The position numbers and the translations under genes are program-made. This document shows, in pieces, positions 13,601-29,722 of a stretch of 64,000 bases of DNA. Each line of letters starts with the position of its first letter. Position 1 is the stretch's first letter. The notes under the pieces are model-generated. The model ran no database searches and had not been told where the DNA came from. It worked only from the letters and a program-made list of their open reading frames with translations. Origin of the DNA: Anisakis pegreffii (taxonomy: Eukaryota; Nematoda; Chromadorea; Rhabditida; Anisakidae); contig JAPYMA010001397.1 of NCBI GenBank assembly GCA_035041965.1, positions 1 through 64,000 on the forward strand. Direction: 5' to 3'.

Positions 13601-15594
13601 GTTGTTATTAAGTTGTGACTTCGATTTTGTTTCAGATGATTTCAGCGTTTTTGCAGATGTTTTTTGATCAGCAGCCACCTCTCCGTTCGTGAACGGCTTC
13701 GTTTTCGTGGAGCCTTTCGGCCGACCTCGAGATCGTTTCAGTGCCGAATCATTCAAGCCACTTTCTTCGTTCTTATTATCGCTTGCTGGACTCGAGCGGC
13801 TCACTTCACCTTCAATAAAACAAGTCATCAGTCATGAAATGATTGCAACTGCATTATACCATCGTCAGTTTTTCGCGAGGAGCTTTTGTTCTGCACGCGA
13901 ATCAGCAACGGCGTATGCGGAAAGACGGCCATCGGACCGCCGAACACATCGCTCCAACGCAACGTCTCCAAACCGTACTCATCCACCAAATCTTTCTGCA
14001 AAAACGATCAAAATGAAATAAGCTTCACGACGACTAACTGAATGTGAAAGTATCGTTACCTTAACTATAAAACTCTCGCCATAGAGTTGACATGAATTCT
14101 TGATGAAAAGTTTCAAACGAGATCGAGATGAAATCGCTTTGGAACGTCTGAAATATGATTGACTGGCTGAATGAAATCAAAAGAATCATTTTATGAGTTC
14201 AACAGCAGCAGAACTTACGATAATTCTTTGAAAGTGATATTCTCTCGCACACCTTCGTCCTCCTCCAATCCGTTCTTCTTGATTAGTTGAATGGTATACG
14301 TATACTGATCCACTGCTCCGATACGCAGCTCACTTCTCTTCGAACTGATAAACAAACTGATGCTTGCCTTTTCTTTTTTTGTTCTTTTGCAATGAAATTT
14401 TTCTCTTACAACTAGAATATTTTTTCAAACATTTTTATGCAGAATCGTTTCTTCCACTCTCGAGGATTGAAGTCATGTAGTTCTCCTCTCCAGAAGAAGT
14501 CAGTAACGAGAGAGAAGAAAATAACAAAAATTTTCATCGAAGAAAAAGGCTAAAAATGAAAATTTTGCCAGCGGAAATGAGAAAAAACAAGAAATGTCTC
14601 GAGAAAACCTCCGAAAACAGGTTGCAGAAATTGAAACCAACCATGATGCTGAGCTTGAAGATGTTTTTTCCATTTTTCCAACACCATTTTCATAGAATGA
14701 GGAAGGCTTTTTGGACTCGTCTGATGAAATTTCCGCATCGATATTACTATCAACGCTACTCACGTTGTTCATAATCTCCGTGAAATCGTCCCCTTTATAA
14801 GAAACATTCAGAATTCTGCAACTGTTCTTTCGGCCTGTCCCATTCGCCGCAAAAAACAGTTCTTCACCGACGAAATACCGATCCTTCACAAACGTATGAA
14901 TATCGCCCACTAACTCCTCCAGACGTCCTCTCACGCAAAGTCGATCTATCAGATAAAGAATCGGACGTCCAAAGTGTTCTGGGAACGCTTCCAGAGACTC
15001 CTGTGATTTTCCGGAACAATTTACATATGGCATCTAATATTGCACCCACAAATGGTCATAACCCTCAATAGACAGCAATTTCTTTAGCGGGAACTGGTGC
15101 TGTTAAACACGAACGATGGTTAGAGGAAACCGTTGAGATGATGCGGTCTGCGATTAAGAAGTAAAGAATGTACATTTTTGTGGAAGAGATCAGATTTTTG
15201 GATAGATAAAGTGGGAAGAAGCTGAATTATGAACTGGGCATGTTTCAAACCTTAGCGTTCTTCTCCGATTCGAGTGCTTCCTCGAAAGTCAAACCACTTT
15301 TACCAGTCTGGCTACAGCTCCACAACATTGAATTCAACGTAATCTGACGTTTGAAAAAATCTCTGAAATGATTTTTTTTTCTCATTTCCCAATGAAAGTA
15401 TTCCATCTTCTCGTAATGAAATACTCAAAAAATACCAAATAAAGCCTGTACACATGTCAGAGTGCGAATCACAAAACTCACTCATAATTGAGGAACACCT
15501 CATTAGTAGTCGCTAAGAAGAAGACCTCATCGTTTGGCTTCAGGTTCGGTGGCCACGGTTCCGGTTTGAATTCCTTCTTTTTGAGCAAAGGCAT
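7695..15594 (-). CDS. athp-2: BAZ1A/BAZ1B (ACF1/WSTF)-type chromatin remodeller subunit
   Basis: This is a large nuclear regulatory subunit of ISWI-class remodelling complexes, spread over more than twenty exons. The start at 15594 (MPLLKKKEF, then PNDEVFFLATTNEVF) matches the WAC-domain N-terminus of BAZ1 proteins. It continues with GLTFEEALESEKNA and DIHTFVKDRYFVGEELFF (about 15350-14860). In order come an AT-hook, RSRGRPKGSTKTK (about 13740-13700); a charged coiled-coil region (13425-12800); a DDT domain, MPMFDALRLPDWMSEEDFGEY (12690-12570); WHIM-type helices (about 11990-11570); a PHD finger, CRICRKRG, CDRCYHIDC and CEEWMCSDC (about 9300-9050); and a bromodomain, AWPFAAPVDARDVPDYYQ, IIKRPMDLRTMM and FDNCRIYNQDG (about 8270-7860). 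The Asn of the bromodomain pocket is present. The stop is at 7695. Whether it is closer to BAZ1A or BAZ1B I cannot settle; the symbol is from memory of the C. elegans homolog. Confidence 0.93.
12735..12755. repeat. (CTG)7 microsatellite
   Basis: Seven perfect CTG units lie in the intron just upstream (in transcript sense) of the DDT exon. On the transcribed strand it reads as repeated CAG, so it presents several AG dinucleotides next to a TTTCAG, which are potential decoy 3' splice sites ahead of the acceptor used at about 12696. Confidence 0.9.
13700..13740 (-). other. AT-hook motif within BAZ1-like protein
   Basis: The minus-strand translation gives RSRGRPKGS, a canonical RGRP core flanked by basic residues, typical for minor-groove binding to AT-rich DNA. 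It lies between the WAC and DDT regions of the BAZ1-like protein. Confidence 0.8.
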
Positions 15595-15616
15595 TATAAC
15601 GCAAATTCAAACCAAT

Positions 15617-15618
15617 CT
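15617..15618 (-). promoter_or_regulatory. Candidate trans-splice acceptor of BAZ1-like gene
   Basis: TCTGCAG on the minus strand ends here, 22 nt before the ATG at 15594. The N-terminus starting at this ATG already aligns with the conserved BAZ1 N-terminus, so no upstream coding exon is needed. Confidence 0.35.
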
Positions 15619-17494
15619 GCAGACTCAATCGAAAGCTCAAACAAAGGCAAATACAACCACAACATTCATTATTGATAAGATCACAATCATAATAACAATA
15701 ATAATAATAAATAATGAGCACGCACGCGTTGCTAATTTTAAAAAACGCGTCTAAACGACTGCGATAGCGTTGAAGACAAATAGAAACGTTCAATATAATG
15801 CATCGAACGCTCTCTAGAACGTAGTCAATGTCTATTACATCACCTTCATGGAACAATAAGCGAAGATCGCTCCAAGCAATCCACCCAACTTCCAACATCC
15901 CCTTAATCAACTAAATTCAATATTCCCGAAAAAATTTTCGAACAAAAAATTTCCAACCCGAACAACAATTTCCAACATTCGAGTTAATTTTCATCTTTTT
16001 GAACTCAATCGAAAAAGTTTACCCATACGTTGAATTCAATAAAAAAACATGCAAATTTCCTCGTCAAAATTAATCCAAATCTAACGGACAGTTTCGCTCT
16101 TCTCTCCGTCGCAACTTCTTAACCACTCAAACAAAATTCTATTTTATCGTTTCGTCATTTCTCGCCCTCTTACTTTTCGCCAATTCATTCACTCGTCCGT
16201 CTAAATTCACTAAAAAATGGATATAATTTCTCACTCGCTGCTGAGAATGAAACGAACAAAATCGACGAATGAAGTGATGATTCAAACGAAATCAGCCCTA
16301 CTCCCTCCCTCTTCTGAGTGTCTCAAATATAAAGCAAGTGGCACGTGAGTATACGCCAACAAATGAACAACGAAATGCGAATGAGTAATAATCTGGGAAG
16401 TGTACGCTTGAAGATAAGTGCATCAAACCTCAATCGCTCCGTCCTCAAACGAATATATACATTCGCATCAACGTTACAAAAGCAATTATAAGAACTAAAA
16501 CCGGATAACCGTAAGTCATTCAAATCGCTCAAAATTTACCGCAGTTTTATACAGTAATTGCACGGAAACTATCCGTTGTAGACAAAAGAAAATGAGATGA
16601 GCTGACTGATATATCCCCATACATCCGAACCTGAAATCGGTTACTCCGAACTGAAAACTTCAAATGTCCGTTCTGAAATCACACGAACTGATGTCTAATT
16701 GAATGGAGCGATTGAGGTTTGTCGCAAAAGCATATGTTAATGTCGAATACAGTGATTAGATTCAGTCTGAAATATATATTCGATTCAAGAAATCGACAAA
16801 CGAATCGCTCAGCACATATAGTAAATTTCGTTCGATTCGCGATCATAAATTCAATTCCTTTGCCTGACCATTCTCATTAAGTTCATTTACGATTAGCAAC
16901 TGAACCAATATTCTCTGCAACAATTTCGAATGAAGTGAATTTCTATCATTAGTTGAACAACTCCTAAATAAACACAGATATTGTTCAGCGACTGGAGCAC
17001 ACTTCAAACTGACATAATCAAATACGAGCAGTAATAAACTTCAACTGAAAAAAAGATTATTTATTCCCAAAATTAGAGGGTAAACAATTTCAGAAATAGC
17101 AACGTATCAATATCGAATTCAAAATATAACAATGCTGGACGGATGGATGAACCTTCACCCAATAACGCAGGCTTTTGAGACTTTGTCAACGGAACACAAA
17201 CCTGCACGGGACCAATTTCAATTTGGAACTTTTAAGGAGAGTTTACATAAGAAGAAAACTACTGTCTTCGATGATGTAATCACATTCAAAATCTTCAAAA
17301 AGAAAGCAGAAATATCGAACGGACTCTGTTTCATTTTAAAAAATTGTGAGATATTATACTTACGGCTGAGAAATAGTTCTCGGCTGAAATTATTTCCGAA
17401 TTTAGCTATGAATATTTCAGTTGGAAACATCCAGAAATGTTCAGTGCGCATAGACATACCAACGACAAAGCAATCTAACAAAAGCATCAGCACC
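15619..17494. other. Intergenic, AT-rich, no supportable gene
   Basis: This spacer of roughly 1.9 kb lies between the 3' end of nle-1 and the 5' end of the BAZ1-like gene, and should hold the promoter of the latter and the 3' UTR of the former. Open frames here are short and show no family signal. A short AAT/ATA-rich stretch lies around 15690-15715. Confidence 0.5.
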
Positions 17495-20400
17495 TTATCG
17501 TCGCCACAACTTCAGCACTTTATCCTTCCCTCCGCTCGCCACCCGCTCTCCGTCCGGACTCCAATCCACGGCAAAAACTTCATCACCATGCCCGGGCAAA
17601 TCCTCACAGATTCCACGTTTCTTCATATCCCACACCTTCAATATTCAAGCATCAACATAACACTTCTCCCTGAGCAAAAGAGACGACATACCTTCAAAGT
17701 AGAATCTGCAGAACCAGAGACGAGTAGTCTGCTATCAGCAGACCACGCGATCTGGTAGACGGCCTGAACATGACCGCGCAAAGTGTCAATGTAAGCTCCA
17801 GTCCGACCACACCACAACTTGATCGATTTATCGAATGAAGCCGATGCTATGTAACGTGCATCCGGTGAAAACATCACCTGAATTTGATGCGTTCAAAATG
17901 AAACTACAAGCATCAGACAACTCACTGCATGAAAATTAAAATAATGAAACCTGATTAACGAGTTGCTGATGTCCCGTCATACGAGCGATCGCTTTCTTGT
18001 CACTGTCCGGTTTCCATAAGTACAACGTGAAATCATCAGATCCCGACGCCAGCATCTCGCCTTGTACACCTTTCGCTTCCTCGTAACGTCGCTCAGCTAT
18101 TCGCTTACACTGCAATCAAAAAAATTCATTCATTTCAAATTATCTGATCCCACCCCAACACAATAAATGTCAATTCTTGGACAATGCAAATTTGAATCTA
18201 AAATTTCAGATGCTTAAAAATAAAACTGAAACGAATGGTTTAGAGATCAATTTGAAAATATTTTGAAACGAATGTTCTTGCATCATAGCACAATGGGGAA
18301 GGCAAATGAGTGAAGATTCATTACTCAATCGGAAATATTAGTTGCACGGACGACCACTCAAATAATCATCAAACAATGAAACGATTCAAATATCCACTAG
18401 CATAAAACTAAATAATAATAAGAGTTCTTTGGATGACCCCTCAGAAAGCAACCTCGTCCACACTGTCCGGTGCTTGACATGCATTTTTCGGGTCAAAACA
18501 ACTCGTCCTGAGCACATACTCGACGTTCAACGTCAGCGTATTCACCCAGTGCGCATGACCTGTTAGCGTTCGACACAGAACACCATCTTCTGCGCGCCAC
18601 ACCTTTATGGTACGATCCTAAAAAAGTGGGCGCATACTTTGTGAATGAGTTCGAATTATTCGATTTCCGTTGCAAATGCGTTCGATGCACAGTTTCCGGT
18701 TCACAGCACGACCTCCGCACGCGATGCAAATCTACATTTCACAATTAGTTGCAATTGGAACTGTCCAAGGGAATGAATAAAAACAAAATGAAACCTGCGA
18801 TCCCGAATAGATAAGACCCTCACCACCCCATCGGAGACAAGTCACTGATGCGGTATGCCCAGTCAACGTTCTAGTAACTGCGTGATTGACTGTATCCCAT
18901 ATCTTTATGCTGGCATCTTTGCCAGCACTAGCCAGGAACCTAGAAATCATGGAAGATGCAGAAAAAACTGAACAAAGACTCAAAAGACCAATGGGAAAAT
19001 CTAACCTATAGAATTCATGGAAGGGCATTCTCATTTCATTTCAAAGTTTTCGTAAAATAGAACGACGTTTTGATGATCAACTCGAAACAAATACAAAGAG
19101 CAACGAATCCAAGAGATCCTAAGAAATCTGCTGACCTAGACACTGGATCACGATGAAACGGTTGCCATGCAAGTTGCGTTATCCACTGCTTATGACCACT
19201 CAACTTCTTACCGATCTGCGCTCCGGTGGCTGCATCCCACAAGCAAATCTGTAGAGCACTAACCATATTAACCGATATTCTCATCAATAAAAACAGCACT
19301 TACGTTCCCATTCTTGCACGCAGACGCCAGCATTCTCGCATTCGGTGACCAACTGATGCACAATACCCAGTTGCTATGCGCTTCACATGTTTTCAACGGT
19401 AACTCTGTATCAACATCCCACAGCCGTACTGTGCAATCACCCGAACCACTCGCTAAGCCTCTGAAAGAAAAATCTATTTGTGCAAATTTTCGAATGCTCA
19501 CAAATTTTTCTCATAAATAAAAATTCTCCAATTGCTTCCACCGTGATTCACGAGAGTATAAACTTCTCCATAAACGGACACTCACTATTTTGAGTGTCTC
19601 TACTGCATTCCAAGTTAAAATTCTTGAGAGTTTACACATAAAAATTGACAGTGAAACTTGATTCAAAGAAACACTCGCACAGTTCAGTTGATTTCAACTA
19701 GATTTCACCTTCCATGTGGACTGAACTGGACGCTTACAACCGGTTCAGCATGGCCTGGCAGAGAGGACGTACATCTGGTTACGGGCTTGACACGGAACAC
19801 GGCTTCCGGATAATACACTACTTCAATATTCTGAACGATGATTCGGCAGTTTAACGTATTGCATTGGTAAAGTTCTCTCTTTTGACAAAGAACAAATCCC
19901 AGAAACGTTACGAATTCATTGTGATCTTATAACTCGTGTCTATATCTCTCAGCTACCGATTCATACCGAATGTCACTTTTGCATTCATCGTCACTAACAA
20001 CAAATCAAAAACCGTTTCAATTCTAAGATTCGGCTGCATTTCTTCAGCCCTAAACTCAGACTCAAAGGGTTGCTTCCCATTCCATGATGTAATAATCCCT
20101 TTCAACACCAATCATTCACGCAGTAACCTTTTCAACGTTCAACTTCTCGGCAGGTATTGATTCGGCAATAGATTTGCTAATTTCGATGCCATCTTTGAGA
20201 CGGAATGATATCGGTACCGGATCATGCGTGCTATTCAATAGAGTATTGCATAACGCCTATAATCCTGATTTGTTTCAATCGAATCTTCCTTCCCTCACAA
20301 CAATTCCATCTATCAGAGATATTCCATCCCTAACGCTTTCATTTCATACTTCTGTTTCGAAGTAATATGCGCATAATACGGAACTCAAGAAGATTGATGC

Positions 20401-20654
20401 ACTTTTTTGAAATATTGGAAACATTTTAACATTTCGAACGACGCGTTTTGCTTGCAATTTCACGTCTTTCAAAGAGTAATTTCGCGATCTTCAAATGAAT
20501 TAATTCCCAATGTCCAAATGATTACTTGTAGTTGTTTATTTGTAGTCGTCAAGCTAACAACGATCGGAGCCTCGCTCAACTCCTTTCCATCCTCGGAAAA
20601 CAAACGAATTCCAACACGACGTTCATCATCAAGCCCACTATCAACTACTTCCAT
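17495..20654 (-). CDS. nle-1: Notchless/NLE1 WD40-repeat ribosome assembly factor
   Basis: NLE1 (yeast Rsa4) is a nuclear 60S maturation factor that bridges pre-60S to the Midasin/Rea1 ATPase through its N-terminal ubiquitin-like domain. The first exon (ATG at 20654, MEVVDSGLDDERRVGIRLFS) and the next (about 20263-20160, ALCNTLLNSTHDPVPISFRL) form that domain. The exon at about 19832-19713 (VVYYPEAVFRVKPVTRC, SLPGHAEPVV) is the signature linker into the beta-propeller. WD repeats follow: LASGSGDCTVRLWDVDTELP, HSNWVLCISWSPNARMLAS, LSGHKQWITQLAWQP, LTGHTASVTCLRWGGEGL, YIASASFDKSIKLWCGRTGA, LRGHVQAVYQIAWSADSRL and a terminal GGKDKVLKLWRR before the stop at 17495. An acceptor (CTTCAG) 11 nt before the chosen ATG leaves an extra upstream exon possible. 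The neighbour pas-7 is on the same strand, 717 bp upstream. Confidence 0.96.
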
Positions 20655-21371
20655 CACAAAACCTGCTGAAGATGCGACCTCAACGCAAACTTTCAAATGC
20701 ACACCATATGGCCATTCCGATTATATGCTTATTCACCATATAAACTTTACTACACCACTCTTACCATCCAGCATTCTCACAATCGGGCAATTCAACCTTT
20801 GCGAGAACCTATTCTCTGAGACCAGAAGAATCCTACTTGAAACTTTCGGTAATTACCGTCAGCGAGGAGAATATATTCGAGTCTCTGCGCAACCAAACCA
20901 AAAAATAAGCATCGAAGAACGTTGCGTCAAATTTGATTCCAAAGAAAATGCGATCGAGATTTTCGATTCACTTGGGAAATAATAGGCAGGAGGTATAAGT
21001 TTATAGTTTGAACAGAAAACAACAAATGAATGTGCTAGTAAGAATAATTTGATAATGCAAATTTATCATCTCATCATATTATAACAATTTCAGTGAAATA
21101 AATTTAAATTATTATCATACAATGCAATGTAATATAACAATACTAGAAAAATGAAGCAACGCCCATATCAAATAATCACTTTACACTTCAGATGCTTGCA
21201 CCTATTTCAGGATTGAACCCAACTTGAGTCGACGTTCCAATCAACAAATCACAAACAATTCAACCCCTCCCCTTTACTAAAATTCGCCCCTATTCTTGAA
21301 TACAAACATCCAAACAATGTATAAAACCATCAAACAACAGCGATTCATTAACAATGACCAAATCCAAATTT
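20655..21371. other. Spacer between pas-7 and nle-1
   Basis: This 717-bp AT-rich gap lies between two co-oriented minus-strand genes. A plus-strand open frame reaches into it from the antisense of nle-1 exon 1 (20407-20982), but it has no family signal. No RNA gene or repeat was recognised. Confidence 0.5.
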
Positions 21372-23011
21372 TCATTCCTCCATATCGTCCTCTTCCAACT
21401 TAGCTTTCGCCCAATTTTCGGCTTCTTTAACAATCTGAAAATGACCATCTCAGAGTCAGTCTGAATCACACATCCAAATCCATCTACTCACTCACCTCTT
21501 GAGGTACAGTGTGATGTTTGCCATTGGTACTCTCGCCAACCCAACCCATTTCAATTTGCAGATTCTTATCTTTCGCTTCATCTCGTACCGTCATGATTAT
21601 TCTGGCCGCTTCTGAAGAAAACAATAATTATCAATTGCAAAAGACCTAAGAAATTTTTGCCTTGCGGAAAGATTTTAAGTTCAATCACCATTTTATGCTA
21701 TTCATCACAATGGATCTTCTTCATCAGTGAGCTTCCTGGCATACAAGTATTTCCCAAATATAATATAAAATGTTCAATAAACAATCACAAAACTATACCC
21801 TTAACGAGCTGTTCCATCGACAAATCTTCCAGTTTCAATTTCTCAATTTCAGTTTTTGCCGCCTGACGATGCTTTCCAATTGCCCATGCTTTGTACTCAT
21901 AACAGAGACCGGATGGCTCAATCAAGAACAATTGAGATCCACGCTGAAATAAACAGCACCGCTCGATTAATTCATTCAAAAAGAATCGTGGAGCAATCGA
22001 CTGATTCGTTGAGGCGATAAACTTCCTTAAAACGAACACACGAACATACACAACCAACCTTCTTATCCCATGCAGTTAAGAACACCGAAGCACCGAAAGG
22101 CCTGCTGATACCCAGTGTGAAAATGTGCACATATTCGGCCAACTGAAAAACCACGATGACATCAACATTTTTTATACCTCAATTAAATCCTATAATTGGA
22201 CAGAAAATAAACCAAACTTGAATGGAACGAACCGCGTGATCAAAAAAAAAACACTCGACCTGTTCAGCCAATTTCTTGATGGGCATTGGTGTACGATAAT
22301 CCCTCAGATATTCCAGAGCCTCTCCAACCGCATAATCCAGTAACGCCCTACAATCCGGATACACTCCAGCCAGCGCAATACCAACGTTTTCACCTGCGTT
22401 AGCCATACGCGGATTTGCATTCTGAAATATTTCTCCTCCTTAACTGAAGCTTTTCTGTGACTGTCAAACGAACTAAAGAAAAACCACGAGCAAATTATTA
22501 ACCGGAACATATAACTTCGACGGAATCAGTTTATCGACAGCTGTGACCACGCCATCTTTTCCTTTCAACGCGATCATCGTTCCACCATTATCAACTGCTT
22601 TTTGTGCATATTCCACTGAAACACACACACTTGTTGTTTTCTTTTAAATAGTGAGTTCATGGCGTAAAATCATGCCACCTGCACAGTTCAAAATCAAACT
22701 TGATCTTCATTAGAGCTCTACCTAACAGTCATCCTTTCTCAATATTTTTCTTTCATGCTGCAAAAACCATGAATGGTTTGAAATCAACTTTGTCAGACTC
22801 AGTTAGCTCTAAATACAAATCTGTCAGTAATCCTTCCACGATCAATCCCGTCAAAATCACGCCATGGCCAAGAACAGCTCTCCGATACAAATGGAAAAAA
22901 ATTGGTAACAAATTGTAGACGAGAAAAAAAAAAACTCCTACCTTGAAAAATACGACCATCAGGTGAAAAAGTGGCTGCCGCGAGATCATAGCCAGTACCT
23001 ATAGAGCTCAT
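21372..23011 (-). CDS. pas-7: 20S proteasome alpha subunit, PSMA3/alpha-7 type
   Basis: This is one of the seven alpha subunits forming the gate ring of the 20S proteasome. The ATG at 23011 begins [20 protein letters not shown], which is nearly diagnostic for PSMA3, and continues across an intron as [14 protein letters not shown] near 22620. Later exons give [70 protein letters not shown] and [17 protein letters not shown]-terminal exon reads [20 protein letters not shown] and ends in an acidic tail (KLEEDDMEE) before the stop at 21372. The acidic tail is typical for this subunit. No truncation was seen. An AG at about 23042 (GAATTCCAG) is a candidate leader acceptor. Confidence 0.96.
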
Positions 23012-26000
23012 TGTTTGTGTCTTACCTCAGTGATGGATCTGGAATTCAGAACAGTTGCGAACTGCGCGGAATATAAACGTTTTCTGATGTGAATCATTCG
23101 CGTGGAAAAAAATGGAACGAAAATGGAATCATTTTGGAGGACATATGTGGAAAAATCAAGCCAAAGTTTTTTTTCTACTTGCAAGTTCTTTCTCACCACT
23201 TTTTTGGTAGAAAAGAAGAAGCAAAGCAACCGAACACCCCAACAATTTGAATTGTCATCAAAATCTGATGGCAAGGAGGAAAAAATTAAAACTTGCGATA
23301 TTTTTAGAGCACTTGCCAAATTCCAATCCGGAAGGATTGCCAACATATAGACCATTTCCGCGATACTGAAGGAGCAGATTACGGTAGATGCGCAAGCAAA
23401 ACAATAGTACAAACAGGGAAGTACGTACCATAAGAGCTGGTGCTGGACAATAACCTGAAACTCGCAGCACTCACAGATGTATCTGTGTTATGTAATACGG
23501 TGGAAACAAGAGGAGTGCCAAATTTTCAGAATGATATCGTTCAGAAGTTTGCACGAGAGTGAAACCAATTCCACAAATCGCCGCATCACAAATTTATACA
23601 AATGAACGCCTCTGCGCCAATTGATATAGTTTCAGGAAAATTGCTATATCTCCTTAACAAAGCACAACTGCCCAGCAAAATTTATAATATTCTGTATCTA
23701 GAGATTTTGCTGGATCGAACAGTGCAAACCTGAGAAGAAGGTTAGCTTGAAGATCGCAATCCGCCTATTGCTAATATGAACGTATTGATTGCTTTACAGT
23801 GATCAGTTTATATGAATGAGCGCGACTGCGCTATTGTTCTGAAAGCTGAGAATCTCTGCTATCCGTCTCAGTCAAAAATACTTATCCTTACTGGTCCAGT
23901 CTGAGCATACAGGAGGCCTGAATGTGGTACCTCGTCTGTAGATTCCCCTAACAAGGAAGCACCTTCATAAAATCAGCTATAGCTACACTTTCCTTCTTGT
24001 TCGTGACCTCTTCTATCAAAGTATCATAAAGGTGCACTCAGGAAAATTTGAACTTGTTGATGAGTTGAACAGAGTATATTTTGTTTGCTGATCACATGTG
24101 GCAAAACGTATAGACGCTGGCCGGAATTGAACATGCGGCCCTCAGTGTGTTAAGAGTACTGCAATGCTTGATCTGGAGACATTTTTCTCGCCTCAGGTCT
24201 CTCGAAATGCCATATTCTTGTTATTTCCGTGATTCTTTCGTCAAACCGAGTCGGTTGGTACCAAAATTGTCTGAAAAGGACCAAAATAATTTTCCGCGAA
24301 AAAACCCTTATCATACCCCTCACGATCTCAAAATCGGGATCTTCGAGATATCATATCTCAGCTCCTGCTTGACATTTCGAGACGATCTAAACGGCTTTGA
24401 GGTAAACTTCACCATATGAGTAGAAAACGTTGCACGAATTATTCCGATCGGCCAACGAAAACCCGCCTAACGAGACTCCAAAAACCGCAAAAACCGTCAT
24501 TTCAGGATTTTCGGCCGATGGAGTCATTTTTTGCTAATTTCACAAACTTCACACCAATCGAACCGGAATGAGGCCCTCAATATGATAAAACACGAATCAG
24601 CTCTTTATCTGGAGTCATTCTTGGCTTATGACCTCAAAATCCCGTTCCACTCGGTTTTGAAGCATAATCGCAGATCGCAATCCGCTTATTGCTAATATGA
24701 ACGTATTGATTGCTCTATAGTGAACAATTTGTATGAATGAGCGCGACTGCGCTATCGAATTAAGATAGGTCTAAGTAGATGGCTATAGCTGCTCAGGAAA
24801 GCAAAATCGCTCGACAAAATACATGTTAATCTGAATGAGGAGATTCAACTGGATCGACTGATGCAAAGAAATTCATATGTCACTGGGCAAACTTGAGAAG
24901 ACGGTAGCCTTGAATGTGGCACCCGAGATATTATTAATAAAATGCCTATATCTCCTCAACAAGGCCAAATTGCTCAGTGAAATTTTTAATATTCTGAATC
25001 TAGAGGTTCTGCTGGATCGAACGGTGAAAAAAAATTGCATGTTTCCGGGCAAACCTGAGAAGACGGTTAGCTCGAAAGTCGCAATCCGCCTACTGCTAAT
25101 ATGAACGTATTGACTGCTCTAGGGTGATCAATATGTGTGAATGAGCGCGACTGCGCTATCAAATTGAAATAGATCGAAAAAATATATGTTACTCTGAATG
25201 AGGAGATCCAGCTGGATCGACTGATGCAAAAAAATTCATATATTAGCGGGCAAACTTGAGCTTGCGGTAGGCTTGAATGTGCTAATCCTTACAGCATCAG
25301 TAAAATAGCTATATCTCATCGTAGAGGCGACGTTATCATTTGCAGAAATCAGAGATTCTGATCGATCGAATGATGTATAAGCATCAATATGTTACTGGTC
25401 AAAGCTGAGAGTACGGTAGGCTTAAATATGCTAACGTCTATAGAGCTCTAGTAATGCGTTCATATTGGTCTATAGTTATAGAATGTATACAAATGATCGC
25501 CTCTACACTAATTCGTATAGTTTCGGGAAAATTGCTGCATCTCCTCAACTAAGCAGAATTACTCGACTAAATACGTTTTTTCTGAATCTAGAGACTCAGC
25601 TGGATCGAATGTTGCACACAAAATCATATGTCACTAGGCAAACTTGAGCATACGGTTGCCTCGAAGATGCCAAACGCTATAGCCTTGAGGAAATAGCTAT
25701 ATCTCCTCATCTAATCGTAATATTACGGCAAAGTATATGTTTCCCGGTATGTAGAGGTTCCGCTCGATCGAGATGTATACACAAAATCATATGTCACCCG
25801 GGAAAGCTGAAAGTACGGTTTGCTTGAAGATGCTAACCTCTATAGAGCTATGGCATCTTTTGATCTATAGTGATACAATGTGTATGCATTGGCACCTCTG
25901 TGCTACTTGAGATAGCTTTGAAAAATACCCAATTCTCCTGATGGGTGGAGAACTGTCGAGACTGTATGCTAGTAATCACATATATAATGTACTGAAATTA

Positions 26001-26719
26001 ATGGCAATGCAACAATTCCCACAACTTTATGCAATGTCGCTCGGCTGCTAAATGTTTTTCCGAACCAGTTAGATCTGGGGAATGCGATTATGTGTTTGTG
26101 GACAAACCTCAGGATTTTATTGCTTAGAAAATGTTGCTTCTGATTTTACAATCGTAGTGTATGAAATGATCATTAAGGATACGATGACACAATGTCATCC
26201 AGCCTAAAGATACATTTTCAGTAATTTCATTGCTTCATATTTAGCAGATCTATGTGCTGTCGATGGGTATCATCGTGGTTGTGCCACAGCTATGTCCCTA
26301 ATTAGTTTTTATATCTATAAATTTTCTTTCGTGCGTGAATGACAAAGAGTGATAACGCGAGGAATGTGTTCACCCTATTTTATCCATCCAATAAATTATA
26401 ACAACAAATTCACGACTCCAATAAGACAAGCGAAAACAAATTCGATTAGCCATTCAATGGATCAAAACCAAAGACAATCCAAAAAGAGTTCTTTCCAATT
26501 CATATCACAACGTATTAAAAAATAAGATTATTAAAACACATTCAACGATGAATTCCACGATGATGCGCAAACGATAGCTTTATAACAAAACTTTTAGAAG
26601 AAGGCACAAATTAAGCTGTTTGACAAGAATGATAGTCACAATGTAAATTAACCAACACAACTGATGTATCACAACCAAGACCATCCTCTTCAGAACCTCA
26701 GGTGCACACTTACAATATG
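23012..26719. other. Gene-free interval occupied largely by repeats
   Basis: About 3.7 kb separates the pas-7 start from the dpm-1 stop. The middle is a degenerate tandem array described in its own entry. The flanks (23012-23580, 25960-26719) are AT-rich with no recognisable exon on either strand. Confidence 0.6.
23590..25950. repeat. Degenerate tandem repeat array, ~160-220 bp units
   Basis: Recurring landmarks appear in the same order. These are a GTATGAATGAGCGCGACTGCGC-like box (about 23810, 24730, 25135), CTATATCTCCTCAACAAAGC-like (23645, 24945, 25540, 25700), TCTAGAGATTCTGCTGGATCGA-like (23700, 24860, 25005, 25210, 25590), CATATGTCACTGGGCAAACTTGAG-like (24870, 25045, 25240, 25635) and AATCCGCCTATTGCTAATATGAAC-like (23760, 24680, 25085). 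I count roughly seven or eight diverged copies. The first copy is separated from the rest by a non-array segment at about 24100-24660. There is no long open frame. Confidence 0.8.

Positions 26720-29722
<3,003 letters not shown>

Noticed and set aside
17132..17758. The longest plus-strand open frame (208 aa).
   Set aside because: Its 3' half is antisense to the terminal WD-repeat exons of nle-1, which are certain. Its own translation has no family features and the 5' half is AT-rich noise.
20407..20982. A 191-aa plus-strand open frame.
   Set aside because: It is antisense to nle-1 exon 1 and part of the preceding intron. No recognisable domain, and the non-overlapping half lacks splice or codon evidence.
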